Origin: Alteromonas sp. V450 | GTDB taxonomy: Bacteria; Pseudomonadota; Gammaproteobacteria; Enterobacterales; Alteromonadaceae | DNA length: 64,000 nucleotides | Reading direction: 5' to 3' | NCBI RefSeq assembly: GCF_001885075.1 | Contig: NZ_MODU01000004.1 | Span: 1,736,001-1,800,000, forward strand | In this document: positions 37,717 to 47,881 of the stretch, one piece after another | Numbering within the stretch: position 1 is the stretch's first letter | Layout of the letters: every line of letters begins with the position of its first letter | Notes under the pieces: model-generated | What the model was told of the DNA's origin: nothing | Databases searched by the model: none | The model's input: only the letters and a program-made list of their open reading frames with translations | Made by a program: the position numbers and the translations under genes

Positions 37717-38664
37717 TTAAATATTGGTATCATCACCATAACCAAGTGAACGAAGTGCTCGCTCGTCGTCAGCCCAACCCTGTTTAACTTTAACCCAGAG
37801 CTCCAAGAACACTTTGTTATCAAAAAGGTTTTCCATATCTTTTCGCGCTTGCTCACCAATGGTTTTCAAATGCTTACCGCCCTTACCAATGATCATGCGC
37901 TTCTGTGTTTCCCTTTCAACCAAAATCAAACCATTGATACGATAAACACCGTTTTCAGCCATTTTAAACTGCTCTATTTCTACTGTGGTTGAATACGGCA
38001 ACTCATCTCCCGTAAAGCGCATAAGCTTTTCGCGGATGATTTCAGCCGCCATAAAACGGCTTGAACGGTCAGTTATATAGTCCTCTGGAAAGAAAAAATC
38101 ACTTTTTGGAAGCGACTTAGCCACCAAATCCCTGATTTCATCTACCATTTTACCCTGTTTAGCACTGATAGGGATCATATGTTCAAAAGCGTGCTTTTCG
38201 CCGAGTTTCTTAAGGTGAACCATAAAGTTTTCTTTATCTTCAACCTTATCCATCTTATTGACGATGAGGTAACAAGGTAGCTTAGCTTGCTTAACTTTGC
38301 TTAGCACCATTTCATCTTCAGCATTAAAACGGTCACCTTCTACAACAAACAGTACTAACCCAACCTCAGCAAGAGAGCTTGATGCTGCGCGGTTCATGTA
38401 GCGATTGATAGCACGCTTTTCATCCTGGTGAAGCCCTGGGGTATCAACATAAATTGCTTGATAATCACCCTCAGTATCTATACCTAAAATACGATGGCGA
38501 GTGGTCTGTGGCTTACGAGAAGTGATACTTACTTTTTGACCCAGCAGACGATTTAGTAACGTTGATTTTCCCACGTTGGGGCGGCCCACGATGGCAACCA
38601 AACCACAGCGAGTGTTAATTTCGGGCATGTCTGGCAAATTTGACTCATTCAGCGTTGTCATCAA
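37717..38664 (-). CDS. era: GTPase Era
   Basis: Era is a GTPase that binds the 3' end of 16S rRNA and helps 30S subunit maturation. The 315 residues show G1 [10 protein letters not shown]3 DTPGLH, G4 NKMDK and a C-terminal KH domain with [17 protein letters not shown]. The 5' end overlaps rnc by 20 bases. The first ATG is used, but internal Met codons at residues 2 and 12 are possible starts. Confidence 0.98.
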   Translation of the reverse strand: MMTTLNESNLPDMPEINTRCGLVAIVGRPNVGKSTLLNRLLGQKVSITSRKPQTTRHRILGIDTEGDYQAIYVDTPGLHQDEKRAINRYMNRAASSSLAEVGLVLFVVEGDRFNAEDEMVLSKVKQAKLPCYLIVNKMDKVEDKENFMVHLKKLGEKHAFEHMIPISAKQGKMVDEIRDLVAKSLPKSDFFFPEDYITDRSSRFMAAEIIREKLMRFTGDELPYSTTVEIEQFKMAENGVYRINGLILVERETQKRMIIGKGGKHLKTIGEQARKDMENLFDNKVFLELWVKVKQGWADDERALRSLGYGDDTNI

Positions 38665-39334
38665 GCTTCTCCAATGTTAACCGAGCTGCTTCTTGTTCTG
38701 CTTTACGACGACTGTTACCAGACGCCACAACAGCCCCGGGAAGGCTATCAACTGTGCAACTTACTTCGAAAGTTTGCGCATGGTCTTTGCCTGATATAGA
38801 CAGTACTTCATACGTTGGCAGCGCTTGTTTACGACCTTGTAAAAACTCCTGAAGGCGCGTTTTGCTGTCCTTAGGGTGAGCGTTCGGGTCTAACTTGATA
38901 ATTCGTGTTTCCCACAAGCGAGAAATCACGCCGCGCACTTCTTCCATGCCAGAGTCAAGATAAATGGCCCCCAAAATAGCCTCAACTGCATCCGCTAATA
39001 TAGAGCTTCTGCGATGACCACCACTTTTAAGTTCACCTGGTCCTAAATTAAGTAATTCGCCGACGCTGGTTTCCTTTGCCAGTTCAGCGAGTGTTTCACC
39101 TTTAACAAGGGTAGAGCGCATGCGTGTGAGTTTACCTTCAGGAACCGTGGGGAAGCGCTTGAAGAGCGTTTCGCCGATGATCATGCCTAATATTGCATCA
39201 CCTAAAAACTCTAAACGCTCGTTGTGCTGCTTAGCCGCACTTCGGTGAGTTAGCGCTTGCTCTAGTAACGTTTCATCCGTAAATGTGTAGCCTATCGCTT
39301 TATACAAGCGACGATATTTATCTATTCCCTGCAT
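38645..39334 (-). CDS. rnc: Ribonuclease III
   Basis: Ribonuclease III cuts double-stranded RNA in rRNA and mRNA processing. The 229 residues include the catalytic signature [13 protein letters not shown], the second acidic site [15 protein letters not shown] and a C-terminal double-stranded RNA-binding domain (about 155-225, [21 protein letters not shown]). Its ATG overlaps the lepB stop by one base. Confidence 0.98.
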   Translation of the reverse strand: MQGIDKYRRLYKAIGYTFTDETLLEQALTHRSAAKQHNERLEFLGDAILGMIIGETLFKRFPTVPEGKLTRMRSTLVKGETLAELAKETSVGELLNLGPGELKSGGHRRSSILADAVEAILGAIYLDSGMEEVRGVISRLWETRIIKLDPNAHPKDSKTRLQEFLQGRKQALPTYEVLSISGKDHAQTFEVSCTVDSLPGAVVASGNSRRKAEQEAARLTLEKLDDNAE

Positions 39335-40236
39335 TAATGAATGCCACCCACTCGTTCAAATCGAACGCCGGTAGGGATCCACGTAGGAAGAAAATCAGAC
39401 GGGCTGCGTTCGAACTCAAAAGAAATCCAAATAGCGACTGCCTTACCGACTAAATTTTCATCCGGTACAAATCCCCAAAATCGACTATCGCGACTATTAT
39501 CTCGATTGTCACCTAAGACGAAATATTCGCCCTCAGGCACAACCCACTCGTTGCTGCGAGTTCGTGCTTGAGTATAAAAGTGTGCAGGAGATATCTCGCG
39601 AACAGGGTGACGCAAAATATCGTGCTCAACAGTGCCCAAATCTTCGGTGTATCTCATTAATTGCGCCATATCTTGAACAAATTCGCCGCGCTCTTGAAAT
39701 GTCAATGGTACCGCTTTCAGCTTAGGGCAATTTTCGTTACCCTCGCATTTGGGTTTTATATAAACTTGTTTGTTCTGATAGACAACCGTGTCGCCAGGTA
39801 ATCCTATGACCCGTTTTATATAATCCACCGAAGTATCTTCCGGATATTTAAATACAACGACGTCTCCACGCTCAGGGACACCCGTTTCTATTAACTTACT
39901 TCTGAAAACCGGGTCCTTCACGCCATAAGCAAACTTTTCAACCAAAATGAAGTCACCCACTAATAAAGTGGGCATCATTGAGCCTGATGGGATTTGAAAC
40001 GGTTCATACAAAAACGAACGCAACACTAATACAAAAGCGATAACTGGAAAAATCTGTTGTGACGTGTCTACCAGATATGGCAGCTGTGGATCTTCTCCAT
40101 AGCCCGCCCCCTCAGCTGTAGCAGCAGCCTGAAGACGCGCTTTTCGCTTTGGCGCAAACACTAGGCTGTCCACTAGCCAAATTAACCCTGTAGTTAAGGT
40201 GAGTGCCACCAAAATCAAGGAGAAGTAATTTGCCAT
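39334..40236 (-). CDS. lepB: Signal peptidase I
   Basis: LepB cleaves signal peptides at the periplasmic side of the inner membrane. The 300 residues hold two N-terminal membrane segments, the catalytic Ser in IPSGSMMPTLLVGDFILVEKFAYG, the catalytic Lys in YIKRVIGLPGDTV and the GDNRDNSRDSRFWGFVP box. It overlaps lepA and rnc by one base each, so the three genes are translationally linked. Confidence 0.98.
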   Translation of the reverse strand: MANYFSLILVALTLTTGLIWLVDSLVFAPKRKARLQAAATAEGAGYGEDPQLPYLVDTSQQIFPVIAFVLVLRSFLYEPFQIPSGSMMPTLLVGDFILVEKFAYGVKDPVFRSKLIETGVPERGDVVVFKYPEDTSVDYIKRVIGLPGDTVVYQNKQVYIKPKCEGNENCPKLKAVPLTFQERGEFVQDMAQLMRYTEDLGTVEHDILRHPVREISPAHFYTQARTRSNEWVVPEGEYFVLGDNRDNSRDSRFWGFVPDENLVGKAVAIWISFEFERSPSDFLPTWIPTGVRFERVGGIH

Positions 40237-42032
40237 TATTTGCCCACCTTCAATACTGCAAGGAACGCATCTTGTGGCAATTCAACATTACCCACTTGCT
40301 TCATTCGCTTTTTACCTTCTTTCTGCTTTTGAAGTAATTTTTTCTTACGGCTTACGTCACCACCATAACACTTCGCGATGACGTTTTTGCGTAGCTGCTT
40401 AACGGTACTTCTAGCAACAATATGGTTACCGATAGCCGCCTGAATCGCGATATCGAACATTTGACGTGGAATAAGCTCGCGAAGCTTTTCTACCAGCTCG
40501 CGGCCACGGCCTTGAGAGTTTTCTCTGTGTGTAATGACTGCTAATGCGTCAACTCGCTCGCCATTAATGAGAATATCAACACGTACCATATCCGAGCTTT
40601 GGAAACGTTTGAAGTTGTAGTCAAGCGATGCGAAGCCTCGGCTGGTAGATTTCAAACGGTCAAAGAAGTCAAGTACCACTTCTGCCATTGGCAGCTCATA
40701 CGTTACCGCCACTTGCTTACCGTGGTATGTCATGTTGGTTTGCATACCGCGCTTTTCAACACAAAGCGTAATTACGTTGCCGAGGTATTCTTGTGGCACA
40801 AGAATGTTGGCTTCCACCATAGGCTCTCGAATTTCGGCAATGTCATTCACCGGCGGCAGTTTAGCTGGGCTATCAACAGTTAATATCTCGCCTTTCGTCG
40901 TCTCTACTTCATAGATTACCGTTGGCGCTGTTGTTATTAGGCCCAAGTCATATTCACGCTCTAAACGTTCTTGAACAATTTCCATATGCAGCATGCCTAA
41001 GAAGCCAATACGGAAGCCAAAGCCAAGGGCTGCAGAGCTTTCTGGTTCGTAGAATAGTGACGCGTCGTTCAAACTTAGTTTTGCTAAAGCGTCACGGAAG
41101 TCTTCATAGTCATCAGAGCTAATAGGGAAAATACCGGCATAAACCTGAGGTTTAACCTTTTTAAAACCTGGTAGCATTGCGTCCGCTGGCTCACGTGCCA
41201 GCGTAATTGTGTCACCTACTGGCGCACCTTGAATATCTTTAATCCCTGCGATGATAAAGCCTACTTCGCCGGCTCTTAACGTGCCTGTATCAAGAGGCTT
41301 AGGGGTAAACACACCTATCTTATCAACCTGGTGCGTTTGTCCATTCGACATAATTTGAATTTTGTCTTTCTTAGTTAACTGCCCTTCGACAATTCGTACC
41401 AGTGAAACAACGCCTTGGTAGTTGTCAAACCAAGAATCGATGATCAGCGCCTTAAGTGGCGCTTCGCGGTCACCCTCTGGCGGCGGTATTTTATTAACGA
41501 TGACTTCAAGCACATCTTCAATACCGATACCGGTTTTTGCAGAGCAGCGCACAGCGTCAAGTGCATCGATACCTACAATATCTTCAATTTCTTCTGCAAC
41601 GCGGTCTGGTTCAGCCTGCGGCAGGTCGATTTTATTTAGCACAGGCACCACTTCCATATCCATCTCGATAGCGGTATAGCAGTTTGCCAAAGTTTGTGCT
41701 TCTACGCCCTGTCCTGCATCAACCACCAAAAGCGCACCTTCACAGGCAGCAAGAGAACGAGAAACTTCATAGGTAAAGTCAACGTGCCCTGGCGTATCGA
41801 TGAAATTGAGCTGATATGTTTCACCATCGCGCGCTTCATAGTTCAGTGTCACGCTTTGCGCTTTTATCGTGATACCGCGCTCTTTCTCTAAATCCATAGA
41901 GTCAAGAACCTGTTCCGCCATTTCACGGTCTGTAAGCCCTCCGCAATGCTGGATTAGACGGTCTGACAGCGTAGACTTACCGTGGTCAATGTGGGCGATA
42001 ATACTGAAGTTACGAATGTGCGATTGTTGCAT
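40236..42032 (-). CDS. lepA: Elongation factor 4 (LepA)
   Basis: LepA is a translational GTPase acting in ribosome assembly and elongation. The 598 residues show G1 [15 protein letters not shown]3 DTPGHVDF, G4 NKIDLP and the unique C-terminal domain ending in [20 protein letters not shown]. It precedes lepB in the order typical of gammaproteobacteria. The 130-base gap to rseC could hold its own promoter. Confidence 0.98.
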   Translation of the reverse strand: MQQSHIRNFSIIAHIDHGKSTLSDRLIQHCGGLTDREMAEQVLDSMDLEKERGITIKAQSVTLNYEARDGETYQLNFIDTPGHVDFTYEVSRSLAACEGALLVVDAGQGVEAQTLANCYTAIEMDMEVVPVLNKIDLPQAEPDRVAEEIEDIVGIDALDAVRCSAKTGIGIEDVLEVIVNKIPPPEGDREAPLKALIIDSWFDNYQGVVSLVRIVEGQLTKKDKIQIMSNGQTHQVDKIGVFTPKPLDTGTLRAGEVGFIIAGIKDIQGAPVGDTITLAREPADAMLPGFKKVKPQVYAGIFPISSDDYEDFRDALAKLSLNDASLFYEPESSAALGFGFRIGFLGMLHMEIVQERLEREYDLGLITTAPTVIYEVETTKGEILTVDSPAKLPPVNDIAEIREPMVEANILVPQEYLGNVITLCVEKRGMQTNMTYHGKQVAVTYELPMAEVVLDFFDRLKSTSRGFASLDYNFKRFQSSDMVRVDILINGERVDALAVITHRENSQGRGRELVEKLRELIPRQMFDIAIQAAIGNHIVARSTVKQLRKNVIAKCYGGDVSRKKKLLQKQKEGKKRMKQVGNVELPQDAFLAVLKVGK

Positions 42033-42162
42033 AATGCTGGAAATTACCTGCAGAAAAATTCATTAAACAAAAAATGCTGCTTGCCTTGCTTTAAGGGTTA
42101 TACGCAGCGCGTGCGGATTTTACCCATTTATTGAGTGAAAAGCGAATTAGCAAAAGAAAATT

Positions 42163-42609
42163 TTATCCTTTTAACTTTTCAAGTATGACCGGTTGGTACT
42201 TTAATTTTTCCAGATGTTGAAGCTTTTTTGCTATCAGCTTGTATACAAAGAAGGTCAATACACCGCTTATCATAATATTAAGTAGCTCATGACTGACGCC
42301 AAAATTATTTAATATCGAAGCAGTTAGGAATAAAAAGGTAATGAAAGCAACAAGAGGTAACATATACAGCCAAGCGGATGCGCTTAGGATCCCTGCTTCA
42401 GGGATACCCACAGTGACTTGTTGCCCTAATCTTACTGACATCGGTGTGCGAAGTACTAGTTGCTGCGTTTTTGGTGCAAGCGCTCGAGATATTACTCCGG
42501 TACCACAATCTTCCTGTGCACCGCACGCACTGCACGTAGACTTTATTGCAGCTTCAACCGTTACCTTATCGCCGTCAATTGCAACAACTGTTGCGGTTTC
42601 TTTTATCAT
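42163..42609 (-). CDS. rseC: Sigma-E regulator RseC
   Basis: RseC is an inner-membrane protein that tunes the sigma-E response and redox functions. The 148 residues show an N-terminal domain with a Cys cluster (CSACGAQEDCG) and two membrane helices (about 80-120, SAWLYMLPLVAFITFLFLTA). It lies 7 bases after rseB. Confidence 0.92.
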   Translation of the reverse strand: MIKETATVVAIDGDKVTVEAAIKSTCSACGAQEDCGTGVISRALAPKTQQLVLRTPMSVRLGQQVTVGIPEAGILSASAWLYMLPLVAFITFLFLTASILNNFGVSHELLNIMISGVLTFFVYKLIAKKLQHLEKLKYQPVILEKLKG

Positions 42610-42616
42610 AAATACC

Positions 42617-43699
42617 TTAGTTTGATGTTAAAGGCATAAGAGATGTTGCTATGGCGTTTGCTGTTTGAAGCGGAATCTCGCCAACAACTGTCACCTGTGC
42701 TTTTCCATCGGTTAACGTTAAAAAGGTACTCACCTCATTTCTCAACGCTAAATCTCCACCGACGGCATCTCTTGCAGGCTGCACATACACAGACACGTCA
42801 ATCAAACCATCGGAAAAAAGCTTGTGCTCTACCACCTGCCCTGTTAACGCTAGACGTCTGGTATCCTGTTTCACAACATGCATTCCTTTTGGCAAATACC
42901 CCACCTTCCACGAATGAGGCCGAGTTTGAGTGTTATTCATCGCCATGGGCTTGGGCAGTGAATTGACATTAATACGAGAAAAGTATTCAGATGGCTCTGC
43001 TGAAATGGCAAACGCGGTTACTTGAATTTGTTCTAAAAGGGCGCCTTGCAGATCAAGCATATTTAGCTTCAGTAACATACCCGATGCCTCATCCAACCAA
43101 AGCTGATAACCAAAGCGCGTGTTGTCTCTACTAACAACCCTAATTTGTTGCGCTGATCGGCCCGCTACTCTCGCTCGGCCTACCGTAATAAATTCGTAGC
43201 TCTCTAACAAAGACTCTGGATGATAAAGTAACACACTGGGTATGGGCCCATTTATATGGTTAGACCGTAAACTATAGGGCTGTACATCAGGTTCAAAAAC
43301 ACTTACGACGTCGTTAATCCTGATCAACTCCCTGCCAGGGCCATTTTGGAGATTTAACTGCTCTAATTCAGTACCGTCATCTAATAATCCGTGACGCCAT
43401 AAGTATGGGATAGTTTCCTGCCCAGCCTTGGTTTGCACAAAAGAAACTTGAAAATTAGCATTGGTAATAAGATTTTGAAGCAGCAACAACCATTCAAAGG
43501 AGTTTTGGGGATGCCGTCTCTCGACTCGTTGTTGTTTTGGCGTCTCCTTATTGTCAATGTCTTCATCCCGAGCGTCATTGTTTTGTGGCGAACTTGACAT
43601 CGGCTCTTTTTGATCTTCAACCTGAAATGCCACAGCATTATCTGCAACACCAAAACCCAACAAAAATAAAATAACTGTCAGCGAATTACCAAATCGCAT
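42617..43699 (-). CDS. rseB: Periplasmic sigma-E regulator RseB (MucB)
   Basis: RseB binds RseA in the periplasm and blocks its cleavage until misfolded porins or LPS arrive. The 360-residue protein starts with a signal peptide (SLTVILFLLGFGVADNAVAF, cut near residue 25). It then has an acidic, polar stretch (about 30-60) before the LolA-like domain (EWLLLLQNLITNANFQVSFVQ). The C-terminal lobe includes PHSWKVGYLPKGMHVV and SDGLIDVSVYV. A hairpin lies in the gap to rseA. Confidence 0.93.
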   Translation of the reverse strand: MRFGNSLTVILFLLGFGVADNAVAFQVEDQKEPMSSSPQNNDARDEDIDNKETPKQQRVERRHPQNSFEWLLLLQNLITNANFQVSFVQTKAGQETIPYLWRHGLLDDGTELEQLNLQNGPGRELIRINDVVSVFEPDVQPYSLRSNHINGPIPSVLLYHPESLLESYEFITVGRARVAGRSAQQIRVVSRDNTRFGYQLWLDEASGMLLKLNMLDLQGALLEQIQVTAFAISAEPSEYFSRINVNSLPKPMAMNNTQTRPHSWKVGYLPKGMHVVKQDTRRLALTGQVVEHKLFSDGLIDVSVYVQPARDAVGGDLALRNEVSTFLTLTDGKAQVTVVGEIPLQTANAIATSLMPLTSN

Positions 43700-43720
43700 T
43701 TTCCTTGCCCCTAAAACGAA

Positions 43721-43745
43721 CGTACCAGCATTATATGCTGGTACG
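43721..43745 (-). other. Perfect hairpin between rseA and rseB
   Basis: An 11-bp perfect stem (CGTACCAGCAT / ATGCTGGTACG) with a 3-base loop lies in the 99-base gap. On the minus strand it is followed by TTCGTTTTAG and the rseB start about 21 bases on. It may partly attenuate transcription or protect mRNA; it is not a full terminator. Confidence 0.65.
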
Positions 43746-43798
43746 GATAAAACTAAAAACGTAAGGTTTACTTATTCATCAGGCGAGCTAGCGCGCTT

Positions 43799-44377
43799 TC
43801 ACTGAGGACTTCCCTGTTCGCTACTTTCCTCTTCGGATTCTTTTGCTTGTTTAAGCTTTACTTGTTGCTCATGATCGGCAAGAAGCGCATTAATCTTTCG
43901 CTTTCTCTCAAGTAAGTCATTCTTATCGTTTCGTGGCAGTGATCTCGTTTGTTCAAGGCTCACTGGCGCTAACCCGCCAATGGGACCAACAGTGGGAGCA
44001 GTCATAAACGGCTCTGTTGGCGCTTCCTGGTTGCTATACTGAACACCGAAGATAACAGCAACTGCTACTGATGCCGCAACTGCAAGTTGGCCTGATTGCT
44101 TCGCAAAGGGAACGACATTTCCCAGCACAGGTAATGAGCGCCAACGAGATTGTTTCGGAGCAACAATTGCAGGCTCACTTTCCAGAGCCGCAGCCACGCT
44201 TGCTGTAATATCTAAATTCGGCGCCACGCTCGCTTCTTTGCGCATTACTCCGCGGATCACATGGTAACGTTGCCACTTGGCACGAAGTTCATCATCTTGC
44301 TTTACTGCATTAATGATATCATTGTCTTCTAGTTCACCATCCATGAATGCGGACAATTTTTCTTGCTGATGCGTCAT
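43799..44377 (-). CDS. rseA: Anti-sigma-E factor RseA
   Basis: RseA is the inner-membrane anti-sigma factor that holds RpoE until DegS and RseP cut it. The 192 residues comprise the cytoplasmic sigma-binding part (EKLSAFMDGELEDNDIINAV), a membrane helix (about 99-114, GQLAVAASVAVAVIFGVQY) and a periplasmic tail with RKRKINALLADHEQQVK, like the RseB-binding region of E. coli. The tail ends SSEQGSPQ. In the +1 frame the DNA past this point reads on for about 13 further codons (NREVLSESALARLMNK), a possible sign of a small indel at the 3' end. Confidence 0.93.
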   Translation of the reverse strand: MTHQQEKLSAFMDGELEDNDIINAVKQDDELRAKWQRYHVIRGVMRKEASVAPNLDITASVAAALESEPAIVAPKQSRWRSLPVLGNVVPFAKQSGQLAVAASVAVAVIFGVQYSNQEAPTEPFMTAPTVGPIGGLAPVSLEQTRSLPRNDKNDLLERKRKINALLADHEQQVKLKQAKESEEESSEQGSPQ

Positions 44378-44476
44378 ATATTCATTTCCAGATCAAATTG
44401 ATCGATTACTACCCTAACACAGCTGTTAGTCATCTTGAAAATAAGAAAGTTCATCTTTTTTTGATTTTGTTTCTTT

Positions 44477-45055
44477 TTAATTCTCTAACAACGGCTGAAT
44501 AACCTTATCGATAGCCTCTCTCGCTCTAAATATTCGCGACCTTACGGTACCAACAGGACAAGACATTACGCTGGCTATCTCTTCATAACTGAGCCCTTCG
44601 ATTTCACGGAGCGTTATCGCCATTCGCAAGTCATCAGGCAGTTTTTCCACAACCTTGAATAACGTTTCTTCAATTTCTTCGGAAAGAAGGCTCCGCTCCG
44701 GCGTAGACTGCTCTTTTAGCGCATCACTACCCTCGTAAAAGTCTGCTTCATCGGCATCTACGTCGCTTGCAGGTGGTTTCCTACCTTGTGATACAAGATA
44801 GTTTTTAGCACTGTTCACCGCAATGCGATAAAGCCATGTGTAAAATGCACTATCGCCACGAAAATTGGGTAATGCGCGGTACGCTTTGATAAATGCTTCT
44901 TGCGTCACATCGGCGACATCACCTGTATTTTTTACGTAGCGAGACACCAAATGCATTACCTTATGTTGGTAACGAGTTACCAATAGGTTGAATGCATTCT
45001 TATCTCCACGCTGTACTTTTTCGACCAATTGTTGGTCGGTTATCTGCTCGCTCAT
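44477..45055 (-). CDS. rpoE: RNA polymerase sigma factor RpoE (sigma-E)
   Basis: RpoE directs the envelope stress regulon, including BAM factors and its own operon. The 192 residues show region 2 (RYQHKVMHLVSRYVKNTGDVADVTQEAFIKAYRAL with FRGDSAFYTWLYRIAVN) and region 4 (LPDDLRMAITLREIEGLSYEEIASVMSCPVGTVRSRIFRAREAI), very close to E. coli RpoE. It leads the rpoE-rseA-rseB-rseC operon and is divergent from nadB. A sigma-E-type promoter precedes it. Confidence 0.98.
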   Translation of the reverse strand: MSEQITDQQLVEKVQRGDKNAFNLLVTRYQHKVMHLVSRYVKNTGDVADVTQEAFIKAYRALPNFRGDSAFYTWLYRIAVNSAKNYLVSQGRKPPASDVDADEADFYEGSDALKEQSTPERSLLSEEIEETLFKVVEKLPDDLRMAITLREIEGLSYEEIASVMSCPVGTVRSRIFRAREAIDKVIQPLLEN

Positions 45056-45106
45056 TCGAGCTGTTACTCCCTACTTCAACTACACACAAGCTCTAAACAA
45101 GCATGA

Positions 45107-45134
45107 GGTAGACGCGTTCTTTTTGCAAAAGTTC
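45107..45134 (-). promoter_or_regulatory. Sigma-E autoregulatory promoter of rpoE
   Basis: The minus strand reads GAACTT (45134-45129), a 16-base spacer rich in A, then TCTACC (45112-45107). The known sigma-E consensus is GGAACTT / TCTGA or TCTAA with the same spacing. The predicted start is about 45 bases before the rpoE ATG, so rpoE likely activates itself. Confidence 0.8.
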
Positions 45135-45252
45135 GATAGTAGCATTAAATATTTTAAAAAATGCTTAAAAGCACGTACAAGAATGATTGTGTTTTGCTTC
45201 CCATCCTTTAGACTTGCCGGACCTTTGCTCGTTTTGATTGATATAAAAATAC

Positions 45253-46932
45253 ATGAAATCTGTATCCTCTTCACTAACTTCTACATCTAATGCAATAGAA
45301 CACAGATGTGATGTGCTTATTATAGGTAGTGGTGCTGCTGGATTAAGTTTAGCGCTCAAGCTTGCCGATCATTGTCAGGTAATTGTACTTAGTAAAAGCG
45401 ACAGAAATGAAGGCTCCACACGCTACGCTCAAGGAGGGATAGCAGCCGTTTTCGACGAACAGGACTCAATTGACGCACATGTTAAAGATACTCTCGCGGC
45501 AGGCGGAGGCTTGTGCGAGGAAGAAGCGGTTCGATTTACTGCCGAGAAAGCTAAAACCGCGTTAGAGTGGCTTATTGGCTATGGCGTGCCGTTTGACACA
45601 GAAAAAAGCGAGTCAGGAGAAGAGCGTTTTCATCTCACCCGAGAGGGTGGTCACAGTCACCGACGTATATTGCACGCTGCAGACGCTACCGGTGAAGCAC
45701 TGCAAATTACGCTTAACGACGCAGTATCAACCCATCCCAATATTCATGTATTCGAGCGCTACAATGCTATTGATCTTATTCCGTCGAAAAGCAAAAAAAA
45801 TACCTGCGTTGGTGCATATGTTTGGAACCGCCAGCAGGAGCATGTTGAGGTTATACGAGCACCGTTTATTGCACTGGCGACGGGGGGCGGTAGCAAAGTG
45901 TATCAGTACACTTCAAACCCTGATGTGTCCAGCGGCGATGGAATTGCCATGGCGTGGCGAGCTGGCTGTCGCGTAGCGAACATGGAATTTAATCAGTTCC
46001 ACCCAACTTGCTTGTTTCATCCTCAGGCTCGAAACTTCCTTATAACTGAAGCATTACGCGGTGAGGGTGCAAACTTGTGTCATGCCGACGGCACGCGGTT
46101 TATGCACAAATTCGATGAGCGTGGAGATCTTGCACCACGAGACGTTGTAGCGAGAGCTATCGACTTTGAAATGAAGCGTCTTGGTGCCGACTGCATGTAC
46201 TTAGACATAAGCCATAAGCCTGCTGACTTCATCGTTAAACACTTTCCTAATATTTATCGCAAATGTCGCTCTTTAGGTATCGACATCACACGGGAACCGA
46301 TCCCAGTTGTACCGGCAGCGCACTACAGCTGTGGTGGCGTGATCACCGACTTTAACGCAAAAACTGATTTAGATAACGTTTATGCTATCGGCGAGGTAGC
46401 ATATACAGGGCTGCACGGCGCTAATAGAATGGCATCGAATTCACTTTTAGAATGTGTCGTTTTTGCGAGCGCGGCGGCTGAAGATATAATGACGAAGCTT
46501 CACAATGCTAACTGTGATGAATCTATTGCGCCTTGGGACGAAAGCCAAGTATCTGATTCAGATGAAGAGGTTATAATTCAGCACAATTGGCACGAACTTC
46601 GTTTGTTTATGTGGGATTACGTAGGTATTGTCAGAACAGACAAGCGCTTAGAGCGAGCGATGCGGCGCATCAAATTGCTAGAACAAGAAATTGCCGAATA
46701 TTATGCGCATTTCAGAGTGAGTAATAATCTACTGGAATTGCGCAACTTAGTTACAGTGGCGGAGCTTATTGTGAGATGCGCGATGGAGCGAAAAGAAAGC
46801 CGCGGGCTACACTTTAATCTTGATCATCCCAAACAACTTGATGAGCCAAAACCCACGATTCTTATTCCGAAAAAGCAACTTTCTGGTGCTGATGTTGGCT
46901 CGCTTATTACTGAAGGGAGCTTCGCCGACTAG
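45253..46932 (+). CDS. nadB: L-aspartate oxidase
   Basis: NadB oxidises L-aspartate to iminoaspartate for NAD synthesis, using FAD. The 559 residues show the dinucleotide motif [16 protein letters not shown], the family segments [61 protein letters not shown] and [11 protein letters not shown], and the C-terminal RESRGLHF-type ending ([12 protein letters not shown]). It is divergent from rpoE as in enterobacteria. With nadE in this window it links to NAD supply. Confidence 0.98.
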   Translation: MKSVSSSLTSTSNAIEHRCDVLIIGSGAAGLSLALKLADHCQVIVLSKSDRNEGSTRYAQGGIAAVFDEQDSIDAHVKDTLAAGGGLCEEEAVRFTAEKAKTALEWLIGYGVPFDTEKSESGEERFHLTREGGHSHRRILHAADATGEALQITLNDAVSTHPNIHVFERYNAIDLIPSKSKKNTCVGAYVWNRQQEHVEVIRAPFIALATGGGSKVYQYTSNPDVSSGDGIAMAWRAGCRVANMEFNQFHPTCLFHPQARNFLITEALRGEGANLCHADGTRFMHKFDERGDLAPRDVVARAIDFEMKRLGADCMYLDISHKPADFIVKHFPNIYRKCRSLGIDITREPIPVVPAAHYSCGGVITDFNAKTDLDNVYAIGEVAYTGLHGANRMASNSLLECVVFASAAAEDIMTKLHNANCDESIAPWDESQVSDSDEEVIIQHNWHELRLFMWDYVGIVRTDKRLERAMRRIKLLEQEIAEYYAHFRVSNNLLELRNLVTVAELIVRCAMERKESRGLHFNLDHPKQLDEPKPTILIPKKQLSGADVGSLITEGSFAD

Positions 46933-46961
46933 TCGCACAAGGTACGTAATACTTTCGTGAA

Positions 46962-46984
46962 AAAAGGTGGGGCTCTCCCACCTT
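46962..46984 (-). terminator. Terminator of the MaoC-like gene
   Basis: An 8-bp stem (AAGGTGGG / CCCACCTT) with a 5-base loop is followed on the minus strand by a T-run, just after the gene ending at 47008. For nadB on the plus strand the tail lacks Ts, so it mainly serves the minus strand. Confidence 0.7.
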
Positions 46985-47007
46985 CATCGCGCTAATACAA
47001 CGTGATT

Positions 47008-47880
47008 TTATGATTCGCCGCATCTTATAAAAGCGGTTAAATGCAGTGCGTTGTCTTTGCTGCCTGTAACATCTACCGTCATGTTTTTCTCGTTATCGCT
47101 GCGCTGGGAAATGTCGATACTGCTTGGTAAATAAACGGGTTTCTTAAATTGGCAATCTATATAATTTGCCGCCCCAGTGTTCTCCTCTTCTCGATGAGCT
47201 TCAAATGCAGAAATAGCACGCGACAATGTCCACATACCATGCGCAATCGCAGTTTTAAAGCCAAATACCTTTGCGGATAAAGAGGTAAGATGTATTGGGT
47301 TGTAGTCGTGCGAGAGCTTCGCATAGCGGCGGCCGGTATCAGAAGCTACATATACTTCTGCTATTTTCGATTTGAATGGAATGTTGCATTCAGCCTGGTT
47401 CTGCGTTGTCGTAAAATAAGGCGCCACATGAACGGCTTTAACTTTCACCAAGTAGCGACTGGTGGCGCTGTAAACCAACTTTCCGTGCTGCAATACATCA
47501 AGCAACACATGCATCTCCCATCCGCGCACATGAGGTGTCACATCACTGAAGCGAACACGAAATTCAAACCACTCGCTAATGTCATAATCACTGAGTACAT
47601 CAACCCGATTACCAGAGTGGATTAATCCTAACAATGGAAAAGGGCTTTGTTTATCTAATAAACACTGCATTTGAAGGGGCAGTGAAACCATTTGAAGATA
47701 AAGAGGATGAATACGACCGCTTTCTAGCCACGCAACTTCTTTACAGAATTTTTCATAATGCGTTTGATCAATACGTAATGTTTTGGTGTAGATTCGCTGC
47801 GGTAACGTGGGTGGTTTAAATTGCATCAACTTACGCTTATCAACCCGTTTGAAAAGCGCTTTGGTATATTCACGAAACAT
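47008..47880 (-). CDS. MaoC-like (hotdog) dehydratase-family protein
   Basis: The 290-residue protein has a C-terminal MaoC-type hotdog domain with the hydratase signature seen as YAKLSHDYNPIHLTSLSAKVFGFKTAIAHGMWTLSRA. The D-x-N-x-x-H and the following HGM are conserved, as in (R)-specific enoyl-CoA hydratases. The first 150 residues look like a second, degenerate hotdog domain (FPLLGLIHSGNRVDVL, VTPHVRGWEMHVLLDVLQ). The acyl substrate is not known. It follows ygfX by one base and ends in a terminator, so it may be the third gene of the sdhE-ygfX transcript. Confidence 0.87.
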   Translation of the reverse strand: MFREYTKALFKRVDKRKLMQFKPPTLPQRIYTKTLRIDQTHYEKFCKEVAWLESGRIHPLYLQMVSLPLQMQCLLDKQSPFPLLGLIHSGNRVDVLSDYDISEWFEFRVRFSDVTPHVRGWEMHVLLDVLQHGKLVYSATSRYLVKVKAVHVAPYFTTTQNQAECNIPFKSKIAEVYVASDTGRRYAKLSHDYNPIHLTSLSAKVFGFKTAIAHGMWTLSRAISAFEAHREEENTGAANYIDCQFKKPVYLPSSIDISQRSDNEKNMTVDVTGSKDNALHLTAFIRCGES

Positions 47881-47881
47881 C

